Shown here: positions 34,186 to 44,305 of the stretch, one piece after another | Layout of the letters: the number at the start of each line of letters is the position of its first letter | Numbering within the stretch: the stretch's first letter is position 1 | Assembly (NCBI GenBank): GCA_020634755.1 | Contig: JACKBC010000032.1 | Location: 1 to 64,000, forward strand | Length of the DNA stretch: 64,000 nt | Source: Caldilineaceae bacterium | GTDB lineage: Bacteria; Chloroflexota; Anaerolineae; Caldilineales; Caldilineaceae | Direction: 5' to 3' | Translations under genes and position numbers: made by a program | The notes under the pieces: generated by a model | What the model was told of the DNA's origin: nothing | The model's input: the letters and a program-made list of their open reading frames with translations, nothing else | Databases searched by the model: none

Positions 34186-37100
34186 CTATTCAGCTTTACG
34201 CGGGGCAAAGGGCAGGAAGAATTGATGCACATTTTGCGGCACTGGAGTACCCGTGTTGTTCGGAGGGATGCTAGATATGGTGGCTGCGACCAACGTAGGC
34301 CGCAGCTCGCCCACATCCACGGCGGCCTCGTTACGCCAGAGTCCGCCTCCATTCAACAGCAGGTTGTCGCCAATCCGGAAGCTTACGCTCCGACCGGGCT
34401 GACCACAGCCAGGTCCCATATAGCTATCATCCGCCGCCACCTTAACGCCAAATAGAATGCGACCGCCGTCTACTTGGGTCTTGCCGAAGCCGCATCTTGT
34501 GAGCACTGGCTGCCCCGCGGCATCGGTAGCAGAGACCCAGGCCGTCACCGTCAGCCCAGACGTGCCGGTAATGCCCGCGGTGGGCGTCACCACGCCGTAG
34601 AAGAGCGCGGGCGGCGTTAAGCTGGTTGATGCACCAGTTACCCTCGTATCACCATTGCCCCTGAGGTACAGCGTGATCGGCTCGGTGGCAGTAATGTGAA
34701 TCCAATAGCCCAAACCAAACTCAAGCTGCTGCAAATCATTAACCAAGCCTCTGAATTTTTGCGGCACATCGGGGCTATAGCCGCGCCAGGGAGCGATGCG
34801 GTCGTTTGTCGTATATCCCCACACAATGCTGTAGCTGTCATCAATGGACGCCAATGCCTCCGTTACGTTGCGCGTTCCCTGTATCGGATAGGCAAAATTG
34901 TTCCAACCGCCTCCGGCAAGGGGAATTTCAACACTGGACATGAGCGCATAACGCCCCGGCCCCAGCGCAGGGGCAGACGCCATGTTCTGGGTGGTGTTCA
35001 GCGTCGTGGTGAGCGGCTGCCAGGTGGCAGTGATAGGCTCGGTGGGCCGGTAGAAAATGCGGATATATTGCTCTTCACCGGGTGGGACATCGCTGCTTAA
35101 ATAGTTAATACTAATGGATGCCTCGGGCAAAGGAATGGTTGGCGAGGAGGCAAGTAGATTATAGGCCTGCCCAACGACTGTGGTCCAAGCCGGCGCGCCG
35201 GTGATGGTGGTTGAAGGTTGAATTGCGTACAGCTCACCTTTTTGGAAATCCAATTTTCGCCCAAAGATAACGGCTTGACCATCCGAGGAGATAATGGGCG
35301 CTTGCGCTCGACTGAAGCCTTGGGCGCGGCTAAAGCCCTGGGCCCGACTGAAACCTTGCGCCCGGCTAAAACCGGGATTACCGCCCACGTTGTAATCAGT
35401 AACAATTTCGCGCCTTTGTGCGGATGAGGTTTCTTCCACCCAGACGCGTACATATCCCTCCAAGGCCGGCAACTTATCCGTTGGCACGCTTAAGTTGCCG
35501 GTGTATGTTTTGGATAGAGCATCCCAAGGCAGCGTGATTTCTGGCTGCGCAGAAATATTGGCCGGGAAAAGCTGTGCTTTTAGCTCAAGACCAGAGATGA
35601 GGTTCGCAACTTGAATCGACAACGTGCGTGAGGTTACGGGTGTCAACAGTACTTGTGGCTGCCAATCGGGAAACTCGGACATCTCAATCTGCGTAATCTG
35701 CGGCTCATTGAGATCAATTACTTTGCAGCCTAAACGATTTGCGGCCAGTTCATAGACACATATCTCGTCCTTTTCACGTGCGCCATAGGCCTCCACTCGA
35801 TATCCTCTGGGGCTGCCCAAATCGATTAAGTTGCTGAATTGCTCACCGTCCGCTTGAAACAAGAATGCACGAGCCTGCGGACCAGCAGAGATTAAGGTTT
35901 GCTTTTGCGTCAACTCAAAAGTTCGGTTGCTTAGCAAATTCGATACCGACTCTGATATGGACCCTGATGGCGGCACATCGACTTGGGTGACCGCCAAGGG
36001 CAACGTATTGGGTCCCGCATATATGGGATTGGTAATAGCACCCGTAGGCATGATCATTTGGGGGTAAAACTGCTTAATTGTCTCCCAATCAGAGCGCTGC
36101 ACGGTCTGATTGGACAAGGTCTGTGCACATTCGGGAACCCAGTTTTGGTTGGGGTGAAACTCGCTATATTCATCTTGCGCATATGGATCACTCATTACGC
36201 CCGGGCAGGTGCTGATAGACTCTAAAATATCATATTGAGCGTTCCCATATTGAACTTCTTTTATCCCAATATAATTATCGTTTAAGAAGAAAAGAAAGTG
36301 CCCAAGTTCATGTGCCAGCGTACGCGCCCAGTCTTCATCTACATTAGTGCCCGGTTCAAAATAGCGATTCCAGACGGCGCCCATGCGGATATGGCCCATC
36401 ACATATGTGAGCGGACTGTTATCGACGGTTTCAGTCAGTGTTCCGGTGATTACACCGCCTTGCGATGCGCTAGGCCGCAGGCGATTGTTGGCATAGATGC
36501 GGATGTGCGCATCGTTCCATTTCTCGCGATTTCGATATATGGTGATTTTCCCCAACGCGGCCTGTCCATTGGTCCAGTCATAGAGCAACGTCGATGTCCG
36601 CCTGAAGTTACGCTGCAAGCTATATAAATACGGATCATCGTCGCGCATACCCCACTCGAGAGAAACGTCCAGATCAAAAAGGATAAGCTGCGAGGCGTTT
36701 TGAGTAGGCACAACGAGGTTTTGCACCCCCAGCCGCTGAATTTGCTGACCCACTGAGTCGCTTGCGGTGGAGATTATATTGGAAGTATAAAGGCGGAGTA
36801 CGTCGCTAACAGAGAAGTGCAGCGTAGGGGTGATGGGGGCCAAGGCTACCAGCGTATCGCTAATAGCAAATTCGGTGCGCCCACGAAGGTAGCCAAGCGG
36901 GTTCGTGAATAGAGGTGTCTCGTTCCCCCCCAACAATTGCCCATTGCGATAGACACGCGCACCTACGATTGGCGTCCCGTTGTCATCGACAACGCGTACC
37001 TGCGAACCGCGCACGCGAAACGGCAATGTTGTGGCGCTCAACGACCGCCAAGTTCTGGGATCGCGCGATGCGGCCTCGATTCTAATCACCACGTTGTCAG

Positions 37101-40100
37101 ACTGACCCCAAAATCCAGATTGCCAAAGGTCCAAAACCACAAGTCCACAGCGCAAAGGCAACCCAAAAGCCACCGGCAGCATAATATTAAACGCTTGTCG
37201 CTGCGCGGCTGCCTGCACAGTCTTAGGCTGATTCGAACAATCATAGGGCGTAGAAATCTTACTCAGCGCGGCAGGTAATACCTTCTGCCAGCTACCACCG
37301 CCATCCAACGAATAATAGGCAATAAAGTTTTCGGCAAGGACGCCTTGCTCATCTACGGCGCCTTCTGCATCAAAATAGCGGTATGGAATTGTAATGACAT
37401 TACCGGGCAATATCTCGGGAATCACCGAAAGATTGGGTCCCTTCCGGCCAAGTGGCTGCAAAAGCGACAATTGGCGAGGGCGACGAGTTGTGCCAACGAG
37501 CGATTGACTCTTGTTTAGATAAATACCGCTTCCCCTAGGCGTCACAACGTCCTCATAGTCGCACGGATTTGGAAAACAGGGTGGAGGGCCAAGTATATAC
37601 CCTTCTGTGTTTGCATTCCCCACAGCCAAATCGATATCTCCATCTCCATCCACATCGCCCCAAGCTACACTGCGCGTATTGTCTAGGTCACCGAGGTTCC
37701 CGGTGTCTCGCAACTGCAAAACGCCGCGGTCATTCTGATATATCTGATTGGATTCCCCATAGTTTCCCGCCGCCAGATCGAGATCGCCATCCCCATCTAC
37801 ATCTCCCCACGCCACGCTCGACGTACTGTGCCATTCAGTTGAACTCCAGGAAGCCGTATTTGTTAAGACGCCGTGCTCATTGAGATACACCTGATTTATC
37901 CCCTGATTGCCCACCGCCAAATCAATAAAGCCATCGCCGTTGACGTCTCCCCAAGCCACACTTTGCGTATAATCAGCTTCAACGGATTGCCAGCTGGGGC
38001 TGCGCTCTAGCTCATCACCGACATTTGTGTATACCTTATTGGCTTCGAAGTTTGTATTGCCCGTCGCCAGATCCAGGTCGCCATCATTATCCATATCCGC
38101 CCAGGCAATACTCCATGTATCATCCGCATCATCCGACCACCAGCTTGCGGTAGTGCCAAGGGTGACTCCCATATTCATGTATATGCGATTCTCGCCATTT
38201 TTATAACAGTCACACACTAGATCATATGTGGGCGCATTGCCCACCGCCAAGTCCAGATTCCCATCACCGTTGACGTCGCCCCAAGCCACGCTGTACGTAT
38301 CATCACGTTCTTCAGATTGCCAATCGGAGCTTTCAGACAAGTGACCACTGTGGTTAAGGTATATTCTATTAACGCTGTCACTAGGCCAACAAGAACAATC
38401 GAAATCATAGGCGGCCACATTGCCCACCGCTAAATCGAGCCAGCCATCTCCGTTTACGTCGCCCCACGCCACGCTCTGGGTAAAATCATTTTCTACCGAC
38501 TGCCACATTACAGTGGCCTGTAAAGCCCCACTATCGTTACGATAAACTTTGACCGGATTCCCAGCGCCAGTGCCCACGGCCAAATCCAAATCGCCATCTC
38601 TGTCTACATCTCCCCATGCTATGCTATAGACGCTATTAAGGTCGGCAGGATTCCAGACCGATTCAGTTTGCAGAATCGTTCTCTCAGTAAAATAGATCTG
38701 AATCGTGCTAGCACTGCATTCGCACTCCTCATCGTATCCGTAAATAGCCGCTGCTAGATCCGGATCGCCATCGCCATCCACATCTCCCCAAGCTATACTC
38801 GTGATGTAATCGTCTACGCCAGAAGTCCATATGGCTTGCGGCTGCAGTTCGCCGTTGTCATTGCGATAGATTCTGTTTACGCCGGCATTGCCAGTCGTCA
38901 AATCCGCATCACCATCGCCATCTACATCCTGCCAAGCCACAACAGACGTAGAATCACTTTCTGCCGGACGCCAGGCCTTTGTGGATGTTAAAACACCACG
39001 GGCGTTGATGTACACTGCTGCCTGACTCCCCGTAGCCACGGCTAATTCTGGATACCCATCGCGATTGATGTCGCGCCATGCAATGCTATAAACTGCGTTA
39101 GACTCAATAGGAATATACATTGGGTTTTGCAGCACGCCGTCCACGTTTAAATAGATGACGACTTCATGACGATAGCAGTCACAACTCATATCGTGGCCGA
39201 AACCGCTCAATGCCAGATCAAGCTTGCCATCATAATTAACGTCTCCCCACGCCACACTGGTCGTCCATTGGAGCTCGGGCAAGAGCCAATATGGTGTTTC
39301 ACTCAATAGTCCGTCAGCCAAATTTAAGTAGACTCCACTCGAGCCTTCCGCGCCAACAGCCAAGTCTGGTAGTCTATCTCCATTCACGTCCCCCCAGGCC
39401 AGACTATGGACAACCCCTCCAAGTTCAACCGCGGACCAGGTAGGGACCGATGCCAGCTTCGCACCTTCATTGCGGTAGATTTCGACATAACCATAGCCTG
39501 CTACAGCTAGATCCAATTTTTGGTCTCCATCGGCGTCTCCCCACGCCAGGCTCTCTACGCTCTTCACTTCGCCCGGAGCCCAATCCGCAGGGGTTAACAC
39601 CCCGCGCTCGTTAAGATAGAGCGTGACTACATCACCACCGATGGCCAGATCAACATCGCCATCTCCATCCACATCGCCCCAGGCCATGCTCGTAATGCTG
39701 CCACCATCAACTACAGTACTCCAGCCAGGTGATGTACTCAAGCCGATCGGTCCATCTGCACTGACTTGGGCGGCCATATTTGCTACGGGCGCTGCCAAAT
39801 TGGACGAGGTTTCTACTTCTGCCGGCGGGCTTGCGGCGTGGGCCAGCGTGAATGTTTCAACCGGCGCTTGCCGTAACAGACCTGGGCCGTTTTGAACATC
39901 TATGGTGCGGTTGAGATGAAAGCCAGCGTTTTCTATTGGCTCAACCGAAGTCGTGAAACGCCGGTTTTCATTCAGAGCTGAGTATAGATTGGCAGATTGG
40001 GCACTGAACAGGCCAATGCAAACCCACAAAAGCAGCATGGCCGGGAAAATGAGTATGAACAGATAGCCAATACGAGTCCAAAAGCGAGAATTACCCATTG

Positions 40101-40125
40101 AGAAACGATGGCGCCGGGTGGACAT
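34186..40125 (-). CDS. Giant secreted FG-GAP/VCBS propeller protein with an HExxH zincin-like domain
   Basis: The 1979-residue protein starts with a membrane anchor or signal (WTRIGYLFILIFPAMLLLWV, about residues 16-40), preceded by an AGGAG ribosome site. Residues about 130-900 hold 14 repeats of the type S-[IV]-A-W-G-D-V-[DN]-G-D-G-x-x-D-L-A-V-G, with Ca-binding-type DxDxDG loops, forming integrin-like propellers. A zincin-like region follows with HELGHFLFFLND, H1272 to D1283, resembling the HExxHxxxGxxDEY spacing of CLCA-type metalloproteases but with Asn after Asp. Beyond that are Ig-like segments and four perfect GFSRAQ hexapeptides (near 35300-35374). The C-terminal tail is HQFFLPFAPRKAE. 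Likely cell-surface. Protease activity is inference. Confidence 0.85.
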   Translation of the reverse strand: MSTRRHRFSMGNSRFWTRIGYLFILIFPAMLLLWVCIGLFSAQSANLYSALNENRRFTTSVEPIENAGFHLNRTIDVQNGPGLLRQAPVETFTLAHAASPPAEVETSSNLAAPVANMAAQVSADGPIGLSTSPGWSTVVDGGSITSMAWGDVDGDGDVDLAIGGDVVTLYLNERGVLTPADWAPGEVKSVESLAWGDADGDQKLDLAVAGYGYVEIYRNEGAKLASVPTWSAVELGGVVHSLAWGDVNGDRLPDLAVGAEGSSGVYLNLADGLLSETPYWLLPELQWTTSVAWGDVNYDGKLDLALSGFGHDMSCDCYRHEVVIYLNVDGVLQNPMYIPIESNAVYSIAWRDINRDGYPELAVATGSQAAVYINARGVLTSTKAWRPAESDSTSVVAWQDVDGDGDADLTTGNAGVNRIYRNDNGELQPQAIWTSGVDDYITSIAWGDVDGDGDPDLAAAIYGYDEECECSASTIQIYFTERTILQTESVWNPADLNSVYSIAWGDVDRDGDLDLAVGTGAGNPVKVYRNDSGALQATVMWQSVENDFTQSVAWGDVNGDGWLDLAVGNVAAYDFDCSCWPSDSVNRIYLNHSGHLSESSDWQSEERDDTYSVAWGDVNGDGNLDLAVGNAPTYDLVCDCYKNGENRIYMNMGVTLGTTASWWSDDADDTWSIAWADMDNDGDLDLATGNTNFEANKVYTNVGDELERSPSWQSVEADYTQSVAWGDVNGDGFIDLAVGNQGINQVYLNEHGVLTNTASWSSTEWHSTSSVAWGDVDGDGDLDLAAGNYGESNQIYQNDRGVLQLRDTGNLGDLDNTRSVAWGDVDGDGDIDLAVGNANTEGYILGPPPCFPNPCDYEDVVTPRGSGIYLNKSQSLVGTTRRPRQLSLLQPLGRKGPNLSVIPEILPGNVITIPYRYFDAEGAVDEQGVLAENFIAYYSLDGGGSWQKVLPAALSKISTPYDCSNQPKTVQAAAQRQAFNIMLPVAFGLPLRCGLVVLDLWQSGFWGQSDNVVIRIEAASRDPRTWRSLSATTLPFRVRGSQVRVVDDNGTPIVGARVYRNGQLLGGNETPLFTNPLGYLRGRTEFAISDTLVALAPITPTLHFSVSDVLRLYTSNIISTASDSVGQQIQRLGVQNLVVPTQNASQLILFDLDVSLEWGMRDDDPYLYSLQRNFRRTSTLLYDWTNGQAALGKITIYRNREKWNDAHIRIYANNRLRPSASQGGVITGTLTETVDNSPLTYVMGHIRMGAVWNRYFEPGTNVDEDWARTLAHELGHFLFFLNDNYIGIKEVQYGNAQYDILESISTCPGVMSDPYAQDEYSEFHPNQNWVPECAQTLSNQTVQRSDWETIKQFYPQMIMPTGAITNPIYAGPNTLPLAVTQVDVPPSGSISESVSNLLSNRTFELTQKQTLISAGPQARAFLFQADGEQFSNLIDLGSPRGYRVEAYGAREKDEICVYELAANRLGCKVIDLNEPQITQIEMSEFPDWQPQVLLTPVTSRTLSIQVANLISGLELKAQLFPANISAQPEITLPWDALSKTYTGNLSVPTDKLPALEGYVRVWVEETSSAQRREIVTDYNVGGNPGFSRAQGFSRAQGFSRAQGFSRAQAPIISSDGQAVIFGRKLDFQKGELYAIQPSTTITGAPAWTTVVGQAYNLLASSPTIPLPEASISINYLSSDVPPGEEQYIRIFYRPTEPITATWQPLTTTLNTTQNMASAPALGPGRYALMSSVEIPLAGGGWNNFAYPIQGTRNVTEALASIDDSYSIVWGYTTNDRIAPWRGYSPDVPQKFRGLVNDLQQLEFGLGYWIHITATEPITLYLRGNGDTRVTGASTSLTPPALFYGVVTPTAGITGTSGLTVTAWVSATDAAGQPVLTRCGFGKTQVDGGRILFGVKVAADDSYMGPGCGQPGRSVSFRIGDNLLLNGGGLWRNEAAVDVGELRPTLVAATISSIPPNNTGTPVPQNVHQFFLPFAPRKAE
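35300..35374 (-). repeat. Four 18-bp tandem units encoding GFSRAQ
   Basis: An in-frame minisatellite inside the giant secreted gene. The units vary at third codon positions while the peptide stays identical, which suggests selection on the hexapeptide. Confidence 0.85.
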
Positions 40126-40203
40126 GGGGTCTCCTTATTCGTAACATCAACTTGAAAAGGGAATACACAAACACAGGACTTATAGAAACATCCGCATTAT
40201 CGA

Positions 40204-43200
40204 TTAGGGTTCGTCATTCTGCGCCATCAACAACAGCTCGCCGCATGCGCCTAACTGTTCAAACGTGAGGCGCGCATGGGCAATCAGCTCATCGCGCATT
40301 GAACGTTTTTCTGGCTCACTGACGGCCTTGCTCCATGACCACTGGGTGCGAGCGGCCTCATACGGGTCGTTGTTATCCAGCAGTGCAAAGCTTTGCTCAA
40401 ACGCGGTCAGCGCATGGGCCAATTCACCGCCGGCCAGCAGCGCTTCGCCCAGCACGCGCAGGCTCATGCCTCTTTCCAACGCCATCTCTAGCTCATGCGA
40501 GAGCGCAATCGATTGTTCGGCTTGGGCTTTGGCCTGGGGATAATGGCCTTCTAGCAGATGTACCTTCGCTTGGTGACGATAAAGCTCGGGTAGCTCGGAA
40601 CGCGCATCAATCTCTTGGGCCACAGCCAATCCCCGACTCAAATATGGTTGCGCCTCTGGCATACTACCCTGGCGCAAGTGCAGATCGGTCAAGCTCGCCA
40701 GCACGCTCACCATTCTGTGCTGAATCTTATGCCGCGTTGTCAATTCAAGGCTGGCGTCCAAATGCTCAGTAGCCAATTCATAGCAGCCTTGGCGCAAATA
40801 GATATTGCCCAACGCTAATTCAGAAGTTGCTTCCCGATTCACGTCGCCCAATCGCCGGGCCAGCTCGAGCGCGCGTTGACAATGCTCGAGGGCTTCATCC
40901 CAATGACCGCTCAGTGCCAAATCAATGCCCAGGTTTTGCAAAATCGCCACTTTGCGATAATGGTCATGCAGCTGTTCGCTAATTTGCAGCGCCCGCCGCG
41001 AATAATCGGTGGAGTGGGCTAAATCACCGCGATAGCCATATACATTGCCGATATTGATCAGGGCCGTGGCGCGCAGCGGCATGGGCAACTCCGGCAATTG
41101 CGCCAATCCATACTGCAAGGCTTTCAACGCCTCTGTAAAATCACCCACATTAATGTGCGCCATACCCAGCCGAATGTGCAGATCCGCGTCCACAATATCC
41201 CCTTCTGCGCCGTACTCAGCATGCGCTTTGCGCAGCCACCCAATGGCCGCCGGCGGGTCGCTATAGCGGAACAGATCGCCCAGCCCCATATAGGCCTGCG
41301 TACGCAGCGTGCGCACCGTCGATGTCACCGCCAGATCCGCCAGCACGTCCAGCACGGTCTGATAGCTGGTCAAAGCGGCCTCGCTGCGCCCCAAAAAGGT
41401 ATAGACTTCACCCCGCGCCAGGTTGATTTCGGCCCAACGCAGCGTAGAAAGGTCACGGACGCTAAATGTATCCAGCAGCTGCCGCAATCCCTGCGCATAG
41501 CCTCGGTTCAGAATGGCCCACACATTGTTGGCAACCAATATGGCCGCTTGCTGCGCCTCACCAGCGCGCTGATAGTGCCAGGCCGATTTGAAGAGGTCGG
41601 GTTCGATTTCTTCATAATAGATGGCGGCCCGGCGGTGCATCTCCTGGCGGATTTTACGGCTGGGCTTTTCATAATAAAAAGCGCGCAGAATCATATGCTG
41701 ATCGTATTCGCGCTGCTGCGGGCCCTCATGCGTGCGCAGCAAGAAGCGATCGCACAAATCATAAAGCGTATGGTCTAATCCGGTCTCTTCCAGCGTGGAC
41801 TCTATGGCATCGCGCGACCCCGGGTAGGCCAATACAGCCGTGGCGCTTTCGACCGCCCGCTCCTGGTCGCTCAAAAAGCGGTCAAGCTCATCCAGTAAAT
41901 AGCGTTCAATATTCTCGGCGCGCGTCAACCGATCAATCATTTCAGCGGGATTGCCGGAACGTTGCAAAGCGTCGATGCCAATCATCAGCAATTCAGGATT
42001 GCCCTCCAGATGGCCGTGAAGCTGCTCCACGAGCGCATCGGATAACGTCAAACCATTCAGATTTAGCAGCTTTTGGGTTTCGGCATAGCTCAACCCCGCT
42101 AAGGAGCGAAAATTGGTGGGGCGCATAAATTTGGGGCGACTGCGCGAGACAAGCAGCAGCGCCACGGCCCCACTCTGTAAAAGGGCTGGCAGATATTCAA
42201 CCAGATCGTCGAGCAGCCCATCCTCTTCTACAAACTGAAAATCGTCCAGGCAGATTAAAAAGCCCTTGTCCTTGACCATCTGAGTCACATAGTCAAAAAG
42301 CACATCCAGCGGCGGCAGTTGGCCCCCGTTCTGCCGGGCGCCTTCGATCATCTGCCACAATTCGGGCTGGTCATTCCAATATAAGAAACCGGCCAGCTTC
42401 CAAATAATCACTTCCAGCCCTTCTTCGGGCCGAAATGAATGCCAGAAAATCTTCGGCGGCTCACACACGCTTAGAGCCAGCTTTGCCGCCAAAAACGTTT
42501 TGCCCACGCCCGCCATGCCGGCAATCACAGCGATGCCGTGCTCTTCAATTTGTGCAGCATAAAATGCTAGCTCGGCTTCCCGCCCCACAAATGCGTTAAT
42601 GGGCGGAAGCTTGCTAGGAGCGGGCGGCGGGGTCACCGTGGGAGCATGGGCTGGCTTGGCCTCTTCGACCTGGAAAAGCTGCCCATCCTGCGCCCGCAAA
42701 AAGAGCACCGGCGCCGCCCAGTCTGGCGCGTCTTTGCCCGCTTCCAGATAAATGGCCCGGCGAGCCTCGGCCACGGCTGCATCTACCGGATAGCCAAGAG
42801 CCAGGCTGCGATAGAAATCACGGGCAAAGATGGCGGCGGCGGCATCGGTAATGGCTTGCTGCATGGCAACCACCGCCGAAAGCTGGCGCTGCAACAGGCT
42901 GGGCGCCAACCCCACCAGCGGGCGCTGATCCGAGGTGGCCGCGGTCTGGCAGGCGTTGAGAATGGCCAAACGCGTTTCACGGGCATCGGCGAAGAGCGTC
43001 TGGAAGGTGGCGGCATCCACCAAATGGCCTTGGCCGGCATCATCCTCCAGCAGTGCGTAGGCCTGGTCGTCTTGAAAATAACCGTGCCCAATAAAGTGAA
43101 AAACGTGGGGCTGAAACGCGCGCAGCGCCTGGCTAATGGCGGCCACTGTGGCTTCTTGCAACACGTGCAGCTCAATGCGCTTTTGGGCGGTCTGCTCGGC

Positions 43201-43749
43201 CAGCGCGTCGGTAATGAGCTGTTGCTCTTTGGCCACATCGAGCGTGGGGGCGTCGCTGGGGTTAGAGATGACCAGCAGGATGCGCAGCGGCGGCTGCACC
43301 GTGGTGGGGCGCACGGGCAGACGCAGCGGTATATGGCGCACCAGCGCGGTCTCGCCGGCCAGAGCCAGCGCGGTCTCCTCCTGCGGGTCAAAGAGCAGCT
43401 CCCAGGGCAGGCTGGCCAGTTCGGGCGGTTCCATACGCAGGCGAATGCGCAGGCGCTGGCCCTGGCTGCGCACAATGCCCAGGCTGGTGCGATAGAGGCT
43501 GCCAATCTCGCCCGCCAAAAGCTCCTCAAAGAGAAAGGCGCCCACTTGGGACAGAAAGGCAAAGTCGGTGTTGTGCTCGCGCACGGCGGCCAGCGCGTCG
43601 CGCAATTCACCATCGGTGGGGTCCAGGCGGCAGTGCGCCGTCCCTTCGCCCGCTGGCGACTGGGTCACGGTAACGGGGTAACCGGCAGGCGCGGCCGCGC
43701 CAACGAGCAACTCAAAGGTTTGGTAGTCGGGCAGGTTATTGGTAGACAT
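40204..43749 (-). CDS. CHAT protease / STAND NTPase / TPR protein
   Basis: The 1181-residue protein starts with a CHAT (caspase-like) domain at about 100-355. Its catalytic dyad is visible: His222 in HFIGHG and Cys267 in LNACQTA. A STAND NTPase follows, with AFVGREAEL, Walker A GMAGVGKT (411-418) and Walker B FLICLDDFQFV (about 500). About 400 residues of TPR-like repeats end the chain (e.g. ALINIGNVYGYRGDLAHSTDYSRRAL). In known systems CHAT-STAND proteins sense a ligand through the repeats, oligomerise, and cleave a partner protein or themselves, sometimes in antiphage death responses. No obvious substrate such as a gasdermin is adjacent. The next gene upstream is the giant LamG protein, 500 bp away on the same strand. 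Confidence 0.88.
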   Translation of the reverse strand: MSTNNLPDYQTFELLVGAAAPAGYPVTVTQSPAGEGTAHCRLDPTDGELRDALAAVREHNTDFAFLSQVGAFLFEELLAGEIGSLYRTSLGIVRSQGQRLRIRLRMEPPELASLPWELLFDPQEETALALAGETALVRHIPLRLPVRPTTVQPPLRILLVISNPSDAPTLDVAKEQQLITDALAEQTAQKRIELHVLQEATVAAISQALRAFQPHVFHFIGHGYFQDDQAYALLEDDAGQGHLVDAATFQTLFADARETRLAILNACQTAATSDQRPLVGLAPSLLQRQLSAVVAMQQAITDAAAAIFARDFYRSLALGYPVDAAVAEARRAIYLEAGKDAPDWAAPVLFLRAQDGQLFQVEEAKPAHAPTVTPPPAPSKLPPINAFVGREAELAFYAAQIEEHGIAVIAGMAGVGKTFLAAKLALSVCEPPKIFWHSFRPEEGLEVIIWKLAGFLYWNDQPELWQMIEGARQNGGQLPPLDVLFDYVTQMVKDKGFLICLDDFQFVEEDGLLDDLVEYLPALLQSGAVALLLVSRSRPKFMRPTNFRSLAGLSYAETQKLLNLNGLTLSDALVEQLHGHLEGNPELLMIGIDALQRSGNPAEMIDRLTRAENIERYLLDELDRFLSDQERAVESATAVLAYPGSRDAIESTLEETGLDHTLYDLCDRFLLRTHEGPQQREYDQHMILRAFYYEKPSRKIRQEMHRRAAIYYEEIEPDLFKSAWHYQRAGEAQQAAILVANNVWAILNRGYAQGLRQLLDTFSVRDLSTLRWAEINLARGEVYTFLGRSEAALTSYQTVLDVLADLAVTSTVRTLRTQAYMGLGDLFRYSDPPAAIGWLRKAHAEYGAEGDIVDADLHIRLGMAHINVGDFTEALKALQYGLAQLPELPMPLRATALINIGNVYGYRGDLAHSTDYSRRALQISEQLHDHYRKVAILQNLGIDLALSGHWDEALEHCQRALELARRLGDVNREATSELALGNIYLRQGCYELATEHLDASLELTTRHKIQHRMVSVLASLTDLHLRQGSMPEAQPYLSRGLAVAQEIDARSELPELYRHQAKVHLLEGHYPQAKAQAEQSIALSHELEMALERGMSLRVLGEALLAGGELAHALTAFEQSFALLDNNDPYEAARTQWSWSKAVSEPEKRSMRDELIAHARLTFEQLGACGELLLMAQNDEP

Positions 43750-43852
43750 TGGAATGTGTACTTCGGGCTGGGAAAGTTAGTTTACGAGAGGGTTTAATCT
43801 ACTTTACCACATCAGCGGCTGTTGTCAACTGAAAATACGTACAACCTTTTAA

Positions 43853-43944
43853 GAACTCACGTTACGCAGCGACAGACAGTCTGCTAAAGTGAAACAGGAA
43901 CGTCGGCGAGCCGACGCTCCTCCAGGCTTGCGTAATATAAGTTA
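43853..43944 (+). repeat. Family-2 dispersed repeat, copy 2
   Basis: GAACTCACGTTACGCAGCG to CCAGGCTTGCGTAATATAAG, with CGTCGGCGAGCCGACG inside. It lies in the 504-bp gap upstream of the CHAT gene. Apart from repeats, that gap shows nothing coding. Confidence 0.7.
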
Positions 43945-43956
43945 AGAATCTGAAGT

Positions 43957-44045
43957 AATCAGTAGATCTCAAAAGCAAAAGACGGGGCTGGCTTCAACAA
44001 TCGAGACTGACGCACAGCTCGCCAACACCGTTGCGGTGTACTGAA
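43957..44045 (-). repeat. Family-1 dispersed repeat, copy 3
   Basis: The minus-strand copy carries AATCAGTAGATC at its left end and CACCG-TTG-CGGTGTACTGA at its right end. Confidence 0.75.
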
Positions 44046-44217
44046 TATGACCTCATGCAATAGAATCAACTTTGGCAAGACGTTGTTCAGCTTTACTTCT
44101 ATAGTCGTTTTGCCCGGAACTTTTGTTTCATTTGGGAAGGGGAACTATCAGCCGTCTCCACAGGCTTGAAATTCCCATCCTGGACGCAGTGACTAGCAAA
44201 TCAATACCGGACGTATC

Positions 44218-44305
44218 ATCAGGCGAGCGCCACGGCAAAAGATGGGGCAGGATTCATTGATCGAGGCCGATGCCTATATTGCCAGCACCGTTGCGGTGTA
44301 CCGAT
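44218..44305 (-). repeat. Family-1 dispersed repeat, copy 4, overlapping a coding end
   Basis: It contains GCACCG-TTG-CGGTGTACC and ATCGAGGCCGATGCC. Its right half is translated as the last residues and stop codon of the giant LamG protein. Confidence 0.75.

Noticed and set aside
42646..43797. 383-codon frame opposite the CHAT gene
   Set aside because: Shadow frame; the CHAT dyad on the minus strand shows the true coding strand.
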